Counted from the first letter of the stretch, positions 42,375 through 51,924 are shown. The stretch: 64,000 nt of DNA from Larsenimonas suaedae (GCF_023712105.1 NZ_JAMLJI010000001.1:124001-188000); one strand, 5' to 3'. Made by a program: numbers and translations. The notes: generated by a model from the letters alone, not told the origin.

Positions 42375-43334
42375 ATGCCGAAACGTAGCGTTCATGTAGC
42401 CGCCGCGGCGATTTACAACGATCAGGGCCAAGTGCTTCTGGCCAGGCGCCCATCGATAGCGGATCAGGGGGGGCTGTGGGAATTTCCCGGCGGCAAACTC
42501 GAAGTCTACGAAACCGGATTGGAAGCGCTCAAGCGTGAGCTCAAGGAAGAACTCGGTATTGCGGTGGAGCGCGCCCAGCCGCTGATTCGAGTGCATTACG
42601 AATACCCCGACAAGTTCGTGCTGCTCGATGTCTGGGAAGTTCGCGGGTATACAGGTTCGCCCTACGGCCGTGAAGGGCAGGCTGTGCGCTGGGTCGATAT
42701 CGACAAGCTGTTCAGTTATCCCTTCCCGCCGGCCAACGTGCCGATCATTCGCGCGGTCGGTCTGCCGCACGCCTACGTCATCACCGATGAAACCGACGAT
42801 GACGAAGCGTTCGAGGCAATGCTTTCGCATGCGCTGCAAAACCGTGGCGGTCTACTGGTTCAGCTTCGCGCCAAATCGCTTGAACAGTCGCACTTTGTCG
42901 AGCGCGCGCAGAAGGCGCTGTCGTTGTGCCGCGCGCACGGAGCGCGCCTGATTCTTAATGGCAGCGCCGAATTGCTCGAGCACGTTGATGCCGATGGCAT
43001 TCATCTGACCAGTGATGATCTGATGGCGGCCACGGAACGTCCGGTTGGGCCGGACAAGTGGCTGTCGGCCTCGACGCACAATAACGAGCAGCTTTCGAAA
43101 GCCGCGCAACTTGATTGCGACTTCGTGACGCTGTCGCCGATCCGTGAGACGCCGAGCCACCCCGGCGCCGTCACCATCGGCTGGCACGACTTTCAGCAGA
43201 TGGTCGAGTTCGCCGCCATGCCGGTGTACGCACTTGGTGGCACCACGCTTGATGACATCGACCGCGCCCGTGCGGTTGGCGCCCAGGGTGTTGCATCGAT
43301 TCGAAGCTTTTTGCCCGACCAGGACGATGCATAA
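42375..43334 (+). CDS. Nudix hydrolase fused to a ThiE-like domain
   Basis: A 319-residue two-domain protein. Residues about 4-132 form a MutT-type Nudix domain with the box G-G-K-L-E-x7-E-A-L-K-R-E-L-K-E-E-L-G, intact for metal binding. Residues about 135-315 resemble thiamine-phosphate synthase (G-I-H-L-T-S-D-D, S-A-S-T-H-N, T-L-S-P-I-R-E-T, Y-A-L-G-G). This fusion is common next to secA-argJ in pseudomonads and relatives, usually labelled mutT. The Nudix part would clear 8-oxo-dGTP; the role of the ThiE-like part is unknown. I start at ATG 42375, since earlier in-frame codons overlap argJ. Confidence 0.88.
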   Translation: MPKRSVHVAAAAIYNDQGQVLLARRPSIADQGGLWEFPGGKLEVYETGLEALKRELKEELGIAVERAQPLIRVHYEYPDKFVLLDVWEVRGYTGSPYGREGQAVRWVDIDKLFSYPFPPANVPIIRAVGLPHAYVITDETDDDEAFEAMLSHALQNRGGLLVQLRAKSLEQSHFVERAQKALSLCRAHGARLILNGSAELLEHVDADGIHLTSDDLMAATERPVGPDKWLSASTHNNEQLSKAAQLDCDFVTLSPIRETPSHPGAVTIGWHDFQQMVEFAAMPVYALGGTTLDDIDRARAVGAQGVASIRSFLPDQDDA

Positions 43335-43353
43335 ATCACATCGAATCGTCGAT

Positions 43354-43389
43354 AAAAAACGCCCGGACCAATGGTTCGGGCGTTTTTTT
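43354..43389. terminator. Bidirectional terminator between the Nudix gene and yacG
   Basis: A-run, stem of about 12 bases with one mismatch around a small loop (43360-43371 with 43374-43382 region), then seven T, between convergent genes. Confidence 0.88.
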
Positions 43390-43412
43390 AGGCGGAGCGC
43401 ATGGAGCGTCGG

Positions 43413-43634
43413 TCAGAAGCGCTCGTTTGGATCAAGCCAGTCCTCGAGATTGGTTTCATCCATGGCGGGTTCCCCGGCGATGCGATGGTCTTCGTTGGCC
43501 CAGGCGCCGAGGTCGATCAAGCGGCAGCGCTTCGAGCAGAAGGGACGGTAGGTATTTTCCGCCGTCCAGGCAACGTCAGTGCCACAGTGGGGGCAGTGCA
43601 CATTGATGGCGGGCGTGTTGGTGGTCTGGCTCAT
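43413..43634 (-). CDS. yacG: YacG, zinc-finger DNA gyrase inhibitor
   Basis: A 73-residue protein with the four-cysteine zinc site C-P-H-C and C-S-K-R-C (residues 14-17 and 33-37), then an acidic tail with D-L-G-A-W-A. YacG binds GyrB and inhibits gyrase in E. coli. Its ATG overlaps the coaE stop, so translation is probably coupled; coaE-yacG is a conserved pair. Confidence 0.92.
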   Translation of the reverse strand: MSQTTNTPAINVHCPHCGTDVAWTAENTYRPFCSKRCRLIDLGAWANEDHRIAGEPAMDETNLEDWLDPNERF

Positions 43635-44239
43635 GAAGTCGCTCCGCAGAGTGTGAGGTACGTTGCGTGTAGATCGTTGACCTGCGCGCGCAGCGCATCG
43701 GGGTCGCCCTGATTGTCGATGACATCGTCGGCGGCGGCAAGACGCTGTGTTCTTGGCATTTGTGCCTCGAGTATGCGCCGGACATGCGCGTCGTCGACAC
43801 GGTCGCGCTGCGTGGTTCGGGCGATTTGAAGCGGTTCCGGCGTGTCGACCACCAAAATGCGTTGAACCAGCGCTTTTTGGGTGGTTTCGAGCAGCAGCGG
43901 CGACACCAGAAGTTGATACGGTGACGGCTTTGGCGTCTCGAGAAACGTTTTCAAACGCTTGCGAATGCGTGGATGAGTAATTGCTTCGAGCTCGGCTCTG
44001 CGTTGGTCATCGTCGAACACCACATTGCGCAGTGCACGGCGGTTGAGTGTGCCATCCGCGGCGAGAATGTCGGCCCCGAAGCGTTCCGTGATTTCCTCGA
44101 GTGCCGGCTCGCCGGGGCGGACGATATCACGCGCGACCTGGTCGGCATCGATCCACGGGACGCCAAGTGCTTCGAACAGTCTGGCGACGGTCGACTTGCC
44201 GGAGCCGATGCCGCCGGTCAAACCGATGGTAATCGTCAT
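43631..44239 (-). CDS. coaE: CoaE, dephospho-CoA kinase
   Basis: A 202-residue kinase catalysing the last step of coenzyme A synthesis. P-loop [12 protein letters not shown] at 6-17, then W-I-D-A-D near 30 and the A-I-T-H-P-R-I-R segment. The minus-strand pilB-pilC-pilD-coaE-yacG order is typical of gammaproteobacteria with type IV pili. Confidence 0.95.
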   Translation of the reverse strand: MTITIGLTGGIGSGKSTVARLFEALGVPWIDADQVARDIVRPGEPALEEITERFGADILAADGTLNRRALRNVVFDDDQRRAELEAITHPRIRKRLKTFLETPKPSPYQLLVSPLLLETTQKALVQRILVVDTPEPLQIARTTQRDRVDDAHVRRILEAQMPRTQRLAAADDVIDNQGDPDALRAQVNDLHATYLTLCGATS

Positions 44240-44248
44240 GAACGGTCC

Positions 44249-45109
44249 TTACAGGCTATAAAGACCTGTAAGGGTATCACCGAACAGCAGCATCGCCATC
44301 CCGGCCAGGGCCAGATACGGGCCAAACGGCACGCCTCGGTCGGAAACGCTCTGACCTCGAAGTGTAAGGATCAGGATGCTGATGACCGCGCCACTGCCGG
44401 CGGCGATCATCAGAATCATTGGCAGTGCAATCCAGCCACACCACGCGCCGAGCGCAGCCAGAAGCTTGAAGTCACCGTAGCCCATGCCTTCCTTGCCGGT
44501 GACGATCTTGAAGAGCCAGTAAAACGACCATAAAAGGCTGTAACCGATCATCGCCCCGAGCACCGCGTCCTGCAGGCGGCTGGGGTCGATCAGGACGTGA
44601 TACAAAAGCCCGAGCCATAGAAGTGGTAGTGTCAGTACATCCGGCAGCAGCAGGGTGTCGGCGTCGATGACCGCCAGTGCCAGCAGGATCAAAAGGGCAA
44701 TGATTACAAAAAGTGCGCCAATCGTTGGCCCCATCAGTTCGATGGTCGCAATGACCAGAAGGGCTGATGCGAACTCGATGGCAGGGTAGCGCCAGCTGAT
44801 CTTGCCGTTGCAGTCCCGGCAGCGCCCGCGTCGCTTGAGCCAGCCGATCAACGGTAGATTGTCGTGCCAGCGAATCGGCGACTTGCACATCGGGCAATGA
44901 GACCTCGGGTACAGAAGCGACAGTCTTGACGGTGGCTCCTGCGGGGATTCCTGCAGTGTACCCAGATGATTGAGCGTTGCCCGCGCATCGCGCCGCCAGT
45001 AGCGGTCGAGCATGACGGGCAGGCGCTTGATCACGACGTTCAGAAAACTTCCGAACGACAAGCCCGCAAGTGTCAGAAAGATCCAGCCCATAAGAGACAA
45101 TGTGTCCAT
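44249..45109 (-). CDS. pilD: PilD, prepilin leader peptidase / N-methyltransferase
   Basis: A 286-residue membrane aspartyl protease that removes the prepilin leader and methylates the new N-terminus. G-S-F-L-N-V-V-I starts the methyltransferase part, and four cysteines form the zinc site (C-P-M-C and C-R-D-C). The catalytic aspartates lie in A-V-I-D-A-D-T-L-L-L-P-D and G-Y-G-D-F-K-L. About eight membrane segments. It is the last pil gene of the pilBCD run. Confidence 0.95.
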   Translation of the reverse strand: MDTLSLMGWIFLTLAGLSFGSFLNVVIKRLPVMLDRYWRRDARATLNHLGTLQESPQEPPSRLSLLYPRSHCPMCKSPIRWHDNLPLIGWLKRRGRCRDCNGKISWRYPAIEFASALLVIATIELMGPTIGALFVIIALLILLALAVIDADTLLLPDVLTLPLLWLGLLYHVLIDPSRLQDAVLGAMIGYSLLWSFYWLFKIVTGKEGMGYGDFKLLAALGAWCGWIALPMILMIAAGSGAVISILILTLRGQSVSDRGVPFGPYLALAGMAMLLFGDTLTGLYSL

Positions 45110-45138
45110 GAATGTCGGTTACCTGTGGGTGAGTGCCA

Positions 45139-46374
45139 TTACATGGCGTTGCCCATCTCGAAGATCGGCAGATACATGGAAAGAACCAGGCCGCCGACCA
45201 TCACGCCCAGCACGACGATGATCAGTGGCTCGAGCAGGGACGTCAGCGTGTCGACGCGGTTTTCTACATCCTGCTCGAAAAAATCGGCCACCTTGTTGAG
45301 CATCGCGTCCAGCGAGCCGGCTTCTTCGCCGATGGCGACCATCTGAAGCGCCATGCCGGAAAAAAGGCCGGTGTTGCGCATGGCGAAGTTCAGGGTCTGG
45401 CCGTTGACGACGTCTTCCTGCATGGCTCGAATGCCGCGCTCGAACACCTGACTGCCGCAGGCCCCCGCGGCGGTATCAAGGGCATCGATCAGGGGGACGC
45501 CTGCCGAAAAGCTGGTGGCGAGCGTGCGGGCAAAGCGGGCGATGGCCGACTTTTCCAGAATGGGTCCCAGAATCGGCAGCGCGAGCGCAAATCTTGAGCA
45601 GCCGAACGCGAATCTGGGCGAGCGCTTCACGCCTGTTTTAATGCCCATCACCGTCAGCGCTGCCGCAATCAGCACCCACCACCAGTACGTTTGAGCCATT
45701 TCAGAAAGCGCAAGCGTCATCTGGGTAAACGCCGGAAGATCCGCGCCGAAGCCGTTGAACATGGTCTCGAACTGGGGCACCACCTTGATCAACAGCAAGG
45801 CCGTGACCCCAAGGCCGACGCTGATGACCGCCGCCGGGTAGTACAGCGCCTTTTTGACCTTCGATGTGAGCGCCTGAAGCTTTTCCTTGTAGGAGGCAAT
45901 GCGCTCGAGCATGGTGTCGAGCGCGCCGGCCTGCTCACCGGCGGCTACCAGATGCACGAACAGGTCATCGATGTGCTTGGGGTGGGCTTCAAGGGCCTGA
46001 GCGAAGCTCTTGCCTTCGGAAACGTCCTGATGCATCTGGCTGATCATGTGGCGAAGCGATGTGTTGGTCGCGCTCTCACCGATTGCATTGAGGGATTGAA
46101 GCAGGGGGATACCCGAGCGAATCATGGTGGCAAGCTGGCGGGAAAAGAGCGCGATGTGGGCGCCGGTCACGCGTTGCCCAAGGCCGAAGGAGGCGCGCTT
46201 TTTTTGAAGCTGCTTGATGATGATGCCCTGGTTGATCAGCTGCGCGCGGGCCTCCTCGCGGCTCGAGGCCACCAATACCCCCTTTTGCAGTTCGCCGCGG
46301 GCGTTCTTGCCACGCCACTGCCACTGGGAGAAGGCCTCGGCGGGCTTGCGGGATGGGGCGAGGGCACGTGCCAT
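45139..46374 (-). CDS. pilC: PilC, type IV pilus platform protein
   Basis: A 411-residue inner-membrane protein with two GspF domains (about 75-198 and 278-400) and three membrane segments, the standard PilC/GspF layout. It couples the PilB motor to pilin assembly. Features: an early F-x-W-x-G motif, F-S-R-Q-L-A-T-M-I-R-S-G-I-P-L-L, and a repeat of this pattern in the second half. Six bases separate it from pilB. Confidence 0.94.
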   Translation of the reverse strand: MARALAPSRKPAEAFSQWQWRGKNARGELQKGVLVASSREEARAQLINQGIIIKQLQKKRASFGLGQRVTGAHIALFSRQLATMIRSGIPLLQSLNAIGESATNTSLRHMISQMHQDVSEGKSFAQALEAHPKHIDDLFVHLVAAGEQAGALDTMLERIASYKEKLQALTSKVKKALYYPAAVISVGLGVTALLLIKVVPQFETMFNGFGADLPAFTQMTLALSEMAQTYWWWVLIAAALTVMGIKTGVKRSPRFAFGCSRFALALPILGPILEKSAIARFARTLATSFSAGVPLIDALDTAAGACGSQVFERGIRAMQEDVVNGQTLNFAMRNTGLFSGMALQMVAIGEEAGSLDAMLNKVADFFEQDVENRVDTLTSLLEPLIIVVLGVMVGGLVLSMYLPIFEMGNAM

Positions 46375-46380
46375 GACAAG

Positions 46381-48108
46381 TTACTCCTTGGTCACTCGGT
46401 TGATTTCCTCGAGCGTGGTCACGCCCTCCTTGACGCGTCGAAGCCCGGATCGGCGCAAATCCTGATGGCCTTCTTCCCGGGCCAGATCAGCCAGCGCGAT
46501 TGAGCTGCCTTCATCCATGATCAAGCGGCTCATGGCGTTTGAAATCGGTAGAACTTCATAAATGCCCACGCGCCCCTTGTAGCCCTGGGTGCACTTGCCG
46601 CAGCCCTTGGCGTGGTAGAGCGTCAGGCCCGCGAGGTCGGCCTCGGAAAAGCCTTCATCCTTGAGCACGGCGTCAGGCAGGTTCACAGGCTCCTTACAGT
46701 GATCACACAGTCGCCGCGCCAGGCGCTGCGCGATGATCAGCGTGACCGAGGTTGCAACGTTGAAGGCAGCCACTCCCATGTTGCGAAGGCGCGTCAGAGT
46801 TTCCGGGGCCGAGTTGGTGTGCAGGGTCGAGAGCACCAGGTGGCCGGTCTGGGCGGCCTTGATCGCGACTTCCGCGGTTTCCAGATCCCTGATTTCGCCA
46901 ACCATCACCACGTCCGGGTCCTGACGCAGAAACGCCCGTAGAGCGCTTGCAAAATCGAGCCCGATCTTTGGCATCACGTTGACCTGGTTAATGCCTTCGA
47001 GCTTGAGTTCGACCGGGTCTTCGGCGGTCGCGATGTTGCGGCTTTCGGTGTTCAGGATATTGAGCCCGGTATAGAGCGAGACGGTTTTGCCGCTGCCGGT
47101 GGGGCCGGTGACCAGAATCATGCCCTGTGGCCGGGCCAGCGCCTTTTCAAAGAGCGCCTTCTGTTCGGGGAAAAAGCCGAGCTTGTCGATGCCGAGCTTG
47201 GCGCTTTTGGGGTCGAGCAGGCGCATGACGATCTTTTCGCCGTAGACCGTCGGCAGCGTATTGACGCGAAAATCCACCTGTTGCTTGGCGGAGACCTTGA
47301 GCTTGATGCTGCCGTCCTGCGGGAGTCGGCGCTCGGAAATGTCGAGCTTGGCCATGACCTTCAAACGGGCGGCCAGGCGCTGTCGCATCTGCGGCGGCGG
47401 GCGAACCGCTTCGGTCAGCACACCATCGACGCGAAACCGGACCCGATAGCTGGTTTCATACGGCTCGAAATGAATGTCGGAGGCGCCGCGGCGGATGGCG
47501 TCGAGCATGAGCTTGTTGACAAAGCGCACCACCGGGGCGTCGTCGTTAAGCGAGAGCACCGGCTCGTCGTCGTCCTCGGGTTCCTCGACGGTCAGGCTGT
47601 CGCTTGACATGTCATCATCAAGAAGCGACATCGCGCCCTTGAAGTGGGCCGAGAAATACTCCTCCAGCCGGCGCTCGAGCTGATCGATCGGGGCGAGCAC
47701 GCCCTCGACCCGGTGGCCGGTCACGAATTGAAGTTCATCGAGTGCGCCAAGCGCCGCCGGCCCGCTCAGAGCCACGGTCAGCACATGGTCCTTGAACGCG
47801 ACCGGCAATACGTTGAGCTTTCTGAGAAGATCTTCCGAAAGCTTGCCCGGCTCAGGCAGGCGCGCGGCCGGCACGCTGTCCAGATCCAGACAGCCAAGCC
47901 CGAACTCCATGGCGGCCACCAACGCCCCACGGCGCGCATCGACCAGCCCATTGGCTACCAGATAGCTCAACAGGGGCTGCTCGAGATCGCGCGCTTTTTC
48001 CGTGGCCGTAATGGCGTCGTTTTCGCTCAGCATGCCTTCCTGCACCAGCAGTTTGGCAAGCCCGCGCAGCGCATTGCCCACAGGGTAGAGAGACGGCGCA
48101 AACGACAT
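46381..48108 (-). CDS. pilB: PilB, type IV pilus extension ATPase
   Basis: A 575-residue GspE/PilB ATPase that powers pilus extension. An N-terminal MshEN-like domain (about 10-150) comes before the ATPase. Walker A is G-P-T-G-S-G-K-T near 331-338, Walker B is V-V-M-V-G-E-I-R-D, and a four-cysteine zinc site is seen in C-D-H-C and C-G-K-C. PilB diverges from pilA. No retraction ATPase pilT is in the window. Confidence 0.95.
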   Translation of the reverse strand: MSFAPSLYPVGNALRGLAKLLVQEGMLSENDAITATEKARDLEQPLLSYLVANGLVDARRGALVAAMEFGLGCLDLDSVPAARLPEPGKLSEDLLRKLNVLPVAFKDHVLTVALSGPAALGALDELQFVTGHRVEGVLAPIDQLERRLEEYFSAHFKGAMSLLDDDMSSDSLTVEEPEDDDEPVLSLNDDAPVVRFVNKLMLDAIRRGASDIHFEPYETSYRVRFRVDGVLTEAVRPPPQMRQRLAARLKVMAKLDISERRLPQDGSIKLKVSAKQQVDFRVNTLPTVYGEKIVMRLLDPKSAKLGIDKLGFFPEQKALFEKALARPQGMILVTGPTGSGKTVSLYTGLNILNTESRNIATAEDPVELKLEGINQVNVMPKIGLDFASALRAFLRQDPDVVMVGEIRDLETAEVAIKAAQTGHLVLSTLHTNSAPETLTRLRNMGVAAFNVATSVTLIIAQRLARRLCDHCKEPVNLPDAVLKDEGFSEADLAGLTLYHAKGCGKCTQGYKGRVGIYEVLPISNAMSRLIMDEGSSIALADLAREEGHQDLRRSGLRRVKEGVTTLEEINRVTKE

Positions 48109-48280
48109 TTAAGACCTCGAACGCAAAAACGGTGATGCCTTTTTATCGGCGAAACCGAGACCGGCTTGACCGGTCGAGCGCCCGGTTAATCGGTAAAGTT
48201 TTTTTTTGAGGGGTCGTTATCGGGCAGTACTTGGGCATGGCCCGGTTGGGCACTTATCTTTTGACAGGGGAATCACATCG

Positions 48281-48745
48281 ATGGCAGCACAAAAACAAGG
48301 CGGTTTCACATTGATCGAGCTGATGATCGTGGTCGCGATCATCGGCGTGCTCGCCGCAATCGCGGTGCCGCGCTATCAGGACTACGTCGCGCGCTCGGAA
48401 GCAGCATCTGGGCTTGCAACGATCAAGGGCGCGCAAACCGCGTATGAAGAGCGCGTACTTACCGGTCAAACGCCTTCAACCACTAATACTGCTCCTGGGT
48501 TTATCGGAATTACCGAAGACGCCAGTGACATGGGCAAAGTGGAAGTAATTACAAATGATGGTGGTATTAAATTTACGTTTGACTCGGATAGTCAGCTGAA
48601 TACAAAAACCATTAATCTTAATCGGACCACTAACGGTGAGTGGTCGTGTACGACAGATATTGATGTCTCATATCGTCCCAAAGGGTGTGTTGCATCTGGC
48701 GGATCAGGTGGATCTGGCGGAGGTGGGACGCCTACTACACCTTAA
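48281..48745 (+). CDS. pilA: PilA, type IV major pilin
   Basis: A 154-residue type IVa prepilin. An eight-residue leader ending K-Q-G-G is followed by F-T-L-I-E-L-M-I-V; PilD would cut after the second glycine, and Glu5 of the mature protein is present. The hydrophobic helix spans about 9-33. Two late cysteines (W-S-C and K-G-C) can form the C-terminal disulfide loop. After it comes an odd tail rich in Gly, Ser, Thr and Pro. The second half of the gene is richer in A/T than its neighbours. The ATG at 48281 is preceded by AGGGGAA. Confidence 0.94.
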   Translation: MAAQKQGGFTLIELMIVVAIIGVLAAIAVPRYQDYVARSEAASGLATIKGAQTAYEERVLTGQTPSTTNTAPGFIGITEDASDMGKVEVITNDGGIKFTFDSDSQLNTKTINLNRTTNGEWSCTTDIDVSYRPKGCVASGGSGGSGGGGTPTTP

Positions 48746-48752
48746 GAATTTT

Positions 48753-48780
48753 AAAAAAGCCGGCATCCGCCGGCTTTTTT
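48753..48780. terminator. Bidirectional terminator after pilA
   Basis: Perfect 12-base arms (48753-48764 and 48769-48780), including the A- and T-runs, with a 4-base loop, between the convergent pilA and the small minus-strand gene. Confidence 0.9.
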
Positions 48781-48783
48781 AGG

Positions 48784-49059
48784 TCAGTACATCGCCCGTT
48801 CTTCCTCGACCACTTCCTTGAGCACGTCAAGAAAGAGGCCATCGGCCGGGGAGTGTTGCTTGGGGTTTTCAGGAATATTGATGTTGGTGGAGTTCGAGAT
48901 GGCGTTGGCGATCTTCGCCATCGCCTCGGGCTCGCCGTAGTGTTCGCGGGCAATGATGAGCGACTGCGAGAGAATCTCGGGTTCCTGCAGCATCTTCTTG
49001 ATGAAGTGGCGCAGCTCGGTAATCATGCGCTGCTGCTGAATTTCGGTGGCTGAGCTCAT
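48784..49059 (-). CDS. Small conserved-looking protein of unknown function
   Basis: A 91-residue, acidic, mostly helical protein with no signal peptide, membrane segment or motif I recognise. The N-terminal half (about 8-55) looks like two amphipathic helices, then a polar N-S-T-N-I-N-I-P-E-N-P turn, and an acidic helix at the end. The start is well supported by AGGAGGAAGG upstream of the ATG. Codon use matches neighbouring genes, so I take it as real. It is downstream of the CDF transporter on the same strand, with a 96-base gap. Confidence 0.7.
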   Translation of the reverse strand: MSSATEIQQQRMITELRHFIKKMLQEPEILSQSLIIAREHYGEPEAMAKIANAISNSTNINIPENPKQHSPADGLFLDVLKEVVEEERAMY

Positions 49060-49155
49060 GGCGCCTTCCTCCTGGGGTAAACGATGTAGGGCTGGCCTGG
49101 GCGTGTACCTTGGCCAGCCGGTGAAGCCTGTGTCTAGGATAGCGCGTCGACCCCA

Positions 49156-50325
49156 CTACTCACCAGACGGGATCGCCTGCCACAGGGTGATCTCACCCAG
49201 CCAATCAAGATCTCGGCTGCTTTCCTTGAGCACGGTATAGGGCGCCTCGGGCAGCTCGAGCCCGGCCGGGATATAGAGGACCACATCGATGGCGCGCCGG
49301 TCTTCATTACTTGCATAGTGCAGGCCAAGGCTTATGCGCGCTCGCCAAAGCGGGTGGGCGTGCCAGCGCGTCTCCAGCTCATGGATGACGTCGGTTCGAA
49401 GCGGCAGAGGCTTTCGATGTTCGGCCCGCGGGGCGTTGGAGTCGTCTTCGGGGTCAATGTGAAAGACGATGTCCTCAAGCTCGGGGCGTGCGGTGCGAAG
49501 GGTGCGAATGACCTCGTTGCCGATCTCATGGCCCTCGGAAACGCTCAGGCGCGAGCCCACGATCAGGTGCAGATCCAGCATGACGCTGCCGCTTTGGGTG
49601 CGGGTTCGAACGTCGTGCACGTCCTTCACCCCGTCGACGCCGAGTGCCAGTTCGCGAATCACTTTGTCCTCTTCCGGCGGCAGGGCCGTGTCGATCAGTT
49701 CGCGCCCGGCGTGCCAGATCTGCTCGACGCCGACCTTGGCGACCATCGCGGCCACGATGATGGCTGCCACACTGTCAAACCAGCTCCAGCCGAACTGAAG
49801 CCCGATCAATCCGACCAGAACCACCAGAGACGACAGCGCATCACTGCGTGAGTGCCAGGCGTTGGCCTCCAGAAGACGCGAGCGCTGCTGGCGGGCGACG
49901 TGCAAAGTTACACGAAACAGCACCTCCTTGATCAGCATCGAGGCTGCCGCGAGCACGATAGCGCCAGTGCCGGCGCTTGAAAGCGTCGAGCCGGTCAGGA
50001 GGCGGTCGAGGCTATCCCAGGCAAGGGCGGCGGCAACGCCGATCAACATGGCACCGAGGGCGAGCGTACCGAGCGTTTCGATTCGCCCGTGGCCGTAAGG
50101 GTGGTTGCTGTCTGGCGCCTGACGACCATAATGCGTAGCCAGCATCACAAAGGCATCGGTGATCAGGTCCGAGAGCGAATGAATGCCATCGGCGATCAAC
50201 GCGCCTGACTGTGTGACGTAGCCGACCGCAATCTTCAGTCCTCCTAGAAGGGCGTCAAAGACGGCCCCCAGGAGCGTGATGCGCTGGGCCGTGCGGCGAG
50301 AGTTATCAAGCGTCGAGTCTTGCAT
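49156..50325 (-). CDS. Cation diffusion facilitator (CDF) metal efflux transporter
   Basis: A 389-residue CDF protein with about six membrane segments (about 15-215) and a cytoplasmic metal-binding domain after them. Metal site A residues are in A-D-G-I-H-S-L-S-D and W-H-S-R-S-D, the D-x3-D and H-x3-D pattern, which suggests Zn(II) or Fe(II) as in FieF/ZitB. A further C-terminal domain (about 300-389) is longer than in E. coli FieF (300 residues). The metal cannot be fixed from sequence. Confidence 0.9.
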   Translation of the reverse strand: MQDSTLDNSRRTAQRITLLGAVFDALLGGLKIAVGYVTQSGALIADGIHSLSDLITDAFVMLATHYGRQAPDSNHPYGHGRIETLGTLALGAMLIGVAAALAWDSLDRLLTGSTLSSAGTGAIVLAAASMLIKEVLFRVTLHVARQQRSRLLEANAWHSRSDALSSLVVLVGLIGLQFGWSWFDSVAAIIVAAMVAKVGVEQIWHAGRELIDTALPPEEDKVIRELALGVDGVKDVHDVRTRTQSGSVMLDLHLIVGSRLSVSEGHEIGNEVIRTLRTARPELEDIVFHIDPEDDSNAPRAEHRKPLPLRTDVIHELETRWHAHPLWRARISLGLHYASNEDRRAIDVVLYIPAGLELPEAPYTVLKESSRDLDWLGEITLWQAIPSGE

Positions 50326-50408
50326 CGATCAAAGTGTCCTTGCTGCACCGGGGCGATGGAGGGCGTATAGTGGCGCGTTCTGACATTGGTTTGCAAAAAG
50401 GGTAGAAA

Positions 50409-51887
50409 ATGTCACGTCTGACGCTGTTCCAGCGGGCGACCGGTGTTGGTCCGGTGCTGCGGATTCTGGCCATGCTGTTGCTGGTCCTTGCCGTCATCAT
50501 GGCGGTGCCGCTGGTTGTGCTCATTATCGAGCAAAACAGCGATCTCTGGGCGTTTGTCTACGCCGAACTCGTAACGCTTGTCTCGGCCGGGTTGATGCTG
50601 CTGGTGACGCGGCAAATCGAGATTCAGTTGAAGCCGCGTCAGATGTTCATTCTGACGACGCTTAGCTGGGTCACCATCTCTACCTACGCAAGTCTGCCGC
50701 TGGTGTTCGGCGCGCCTCATCTGTCGATGGGGGATGCGGTCTTCGAGTCGGTCTCGGCGGTTACTACCACCGGCTCGACGGTCATGGTCGGTATCGACAA
50801 CCTCTCCGATGGATTGAAGCTCTGGCGCGGGCTGCTGCAGTGGGTCGGCGGGATCGGCATCATCGTGATGGCGATCGCGATTCTGCCGTTTCTACAGGTG
50901 GGCGGCATGCGTCTGTTTCAGACCGAGTCCTCGGATTGGTCAGACAAGATCCTGCCGCGGGCAGGCGGTGTGGCCAAGTCGATCACCGTGGTATATCTCT
51001 TGATCAGCGTGATCGCCATTGTCGGTTACTGGCTCGCCGGCATGACGCCCCTGGACGCGGTCGTACACGGAATGAGCTCGGTGGCGACCGGCGGGTTCTC
51101 GAACTACGACAGCTCGTTCGGCATCTACGAAGACAAGCCCTGGATCATGTGGATGGCCGATCTATTCATGCTCCTGGGCGCGGTGCCGTTCGTTTTGTAC
51201 ATCAAGATGATGCGCGAAAAGACGCTGTCCTCGTTCTGGAAGGATCAGCAGGTGCGCGGGCTCCTGTACATGCTGGTCGTGGTCATTCTAGGGCTGACGG
51301 TGTATCGGGTGGTGCGCGGCGTGCCGTTTTTCGATGCGCTGACCCAAGTTGCCTTCAATGTGATTTCGGTGGTCACGACCACCGGCTACGCCTCCGACGA
51401 TTACACCCTCTGGGGGCCGCTGGCCATCGTCTGTTTCTTTTATCTGACCTTTGTCGGTGGCTGCTCGGGCTCGACCAGTGGCGGCATGAAGGTCTTCCGC
51501 TTTCAGATCGGCATCATCATGCTGATCAACCAGCTCCGGCACCTGGTGCACTCCAACGGCGTGTTCGCCCAGCGCTATAACGGCCGAATGCTGACCGACG
51601 ATGTGATTCGCGCCGTTATTGCGTTTTCCTTCTTCTTCTTTTTCACGGTGGGCGCGATTGCGCTTGGGCTTGCCGCGATGGGGCTTGACCTTGTGACGGC
51701 ATTGTCCGGTGCGGCGACCGCGGTGGCAAACGTCGGCCCGGGCCTTGGCGATACCATCGGCCCTGCAGGCAATTTTTCGTCGTTGCCGGAAGCGGCCAAA
51801 TGGCTTTTGAGCTTCGGGATGTTGATGGGGCGTCTCGAGATCCTGACGGTGTTGGTGCTGGTCACGCCGATGTTCTGGCGAAAATAG
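50409..51887 (+). CDS. TrkH-family potassium uptake protein
   Basis: A 492-residue membrane subunit of a Trk system that takes up K+ with the regulatory protein TrkA. The four pore-loop filters are visible: T-T-G-S-T-V, V-A-T-G-G-F-S, T-T-T-G-Y-A and V-A-N-V-G-P-G. Halophiles depend on Trk for osmotic adaptation; Halomonas elongata has two such proteins, TrkH and TrkI, and I cannot tell which this is. No trkA lies beside it. It diverges from the CDF gene. Confidence 0.93.
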   Translation: MSRLTLFQRATGVGPVLRILAMLLLVLAVIMAVPLVVLIIEQNSDLWAFVYAELVTLVSAGLMLLVTRQIEIQLKPRQMFILTTLSWVTISTYASLPLVFGAPHLSMGDAVFESVSAVTTTGSTVMVGIDNLSDGLKLWRGLLQWVGGIGIIVMAIAILPFLQVGGMRLFQTESSDWSDKILPRAGGVAKSITVVYLLISVIAIVGYWLAGMTPLDAVVHGMSSVATGGFSNYDSSFGIYEDKPWIMWMADLFMLLGAVPFVLYIKMMREKTLSSFWKDQQVRGLLYMLVVVILGLTVYRVVRGVPFFDALTQVAFNVISVVTTTGYASDDYTLWGPLAIVCFFYLTFVGGCSGSTSGGMKVFRFQIGIIMLINQLRHLVHSNGVFAQRYNGRMLTDDVIRAVIAFSFFFFFTVGAIALGLAAMGLDLVTALSGAATAVANVGPGLGDTIGPAGNFSSLPEAAKWLLSFGMLMGRLEILTVLVLVTPMFWRK

Positions 51888-51924
51888 CGTGTCAGCAGGA
51901 TGTTTTTTCCATAGTGAGTGAAGG

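Noticed and set aside
48231-48265. A sigma-54 promoter before pilA
   Set aside because: TTGGGCA-like blocks are present, but no GG/GC pair has the required spacing.
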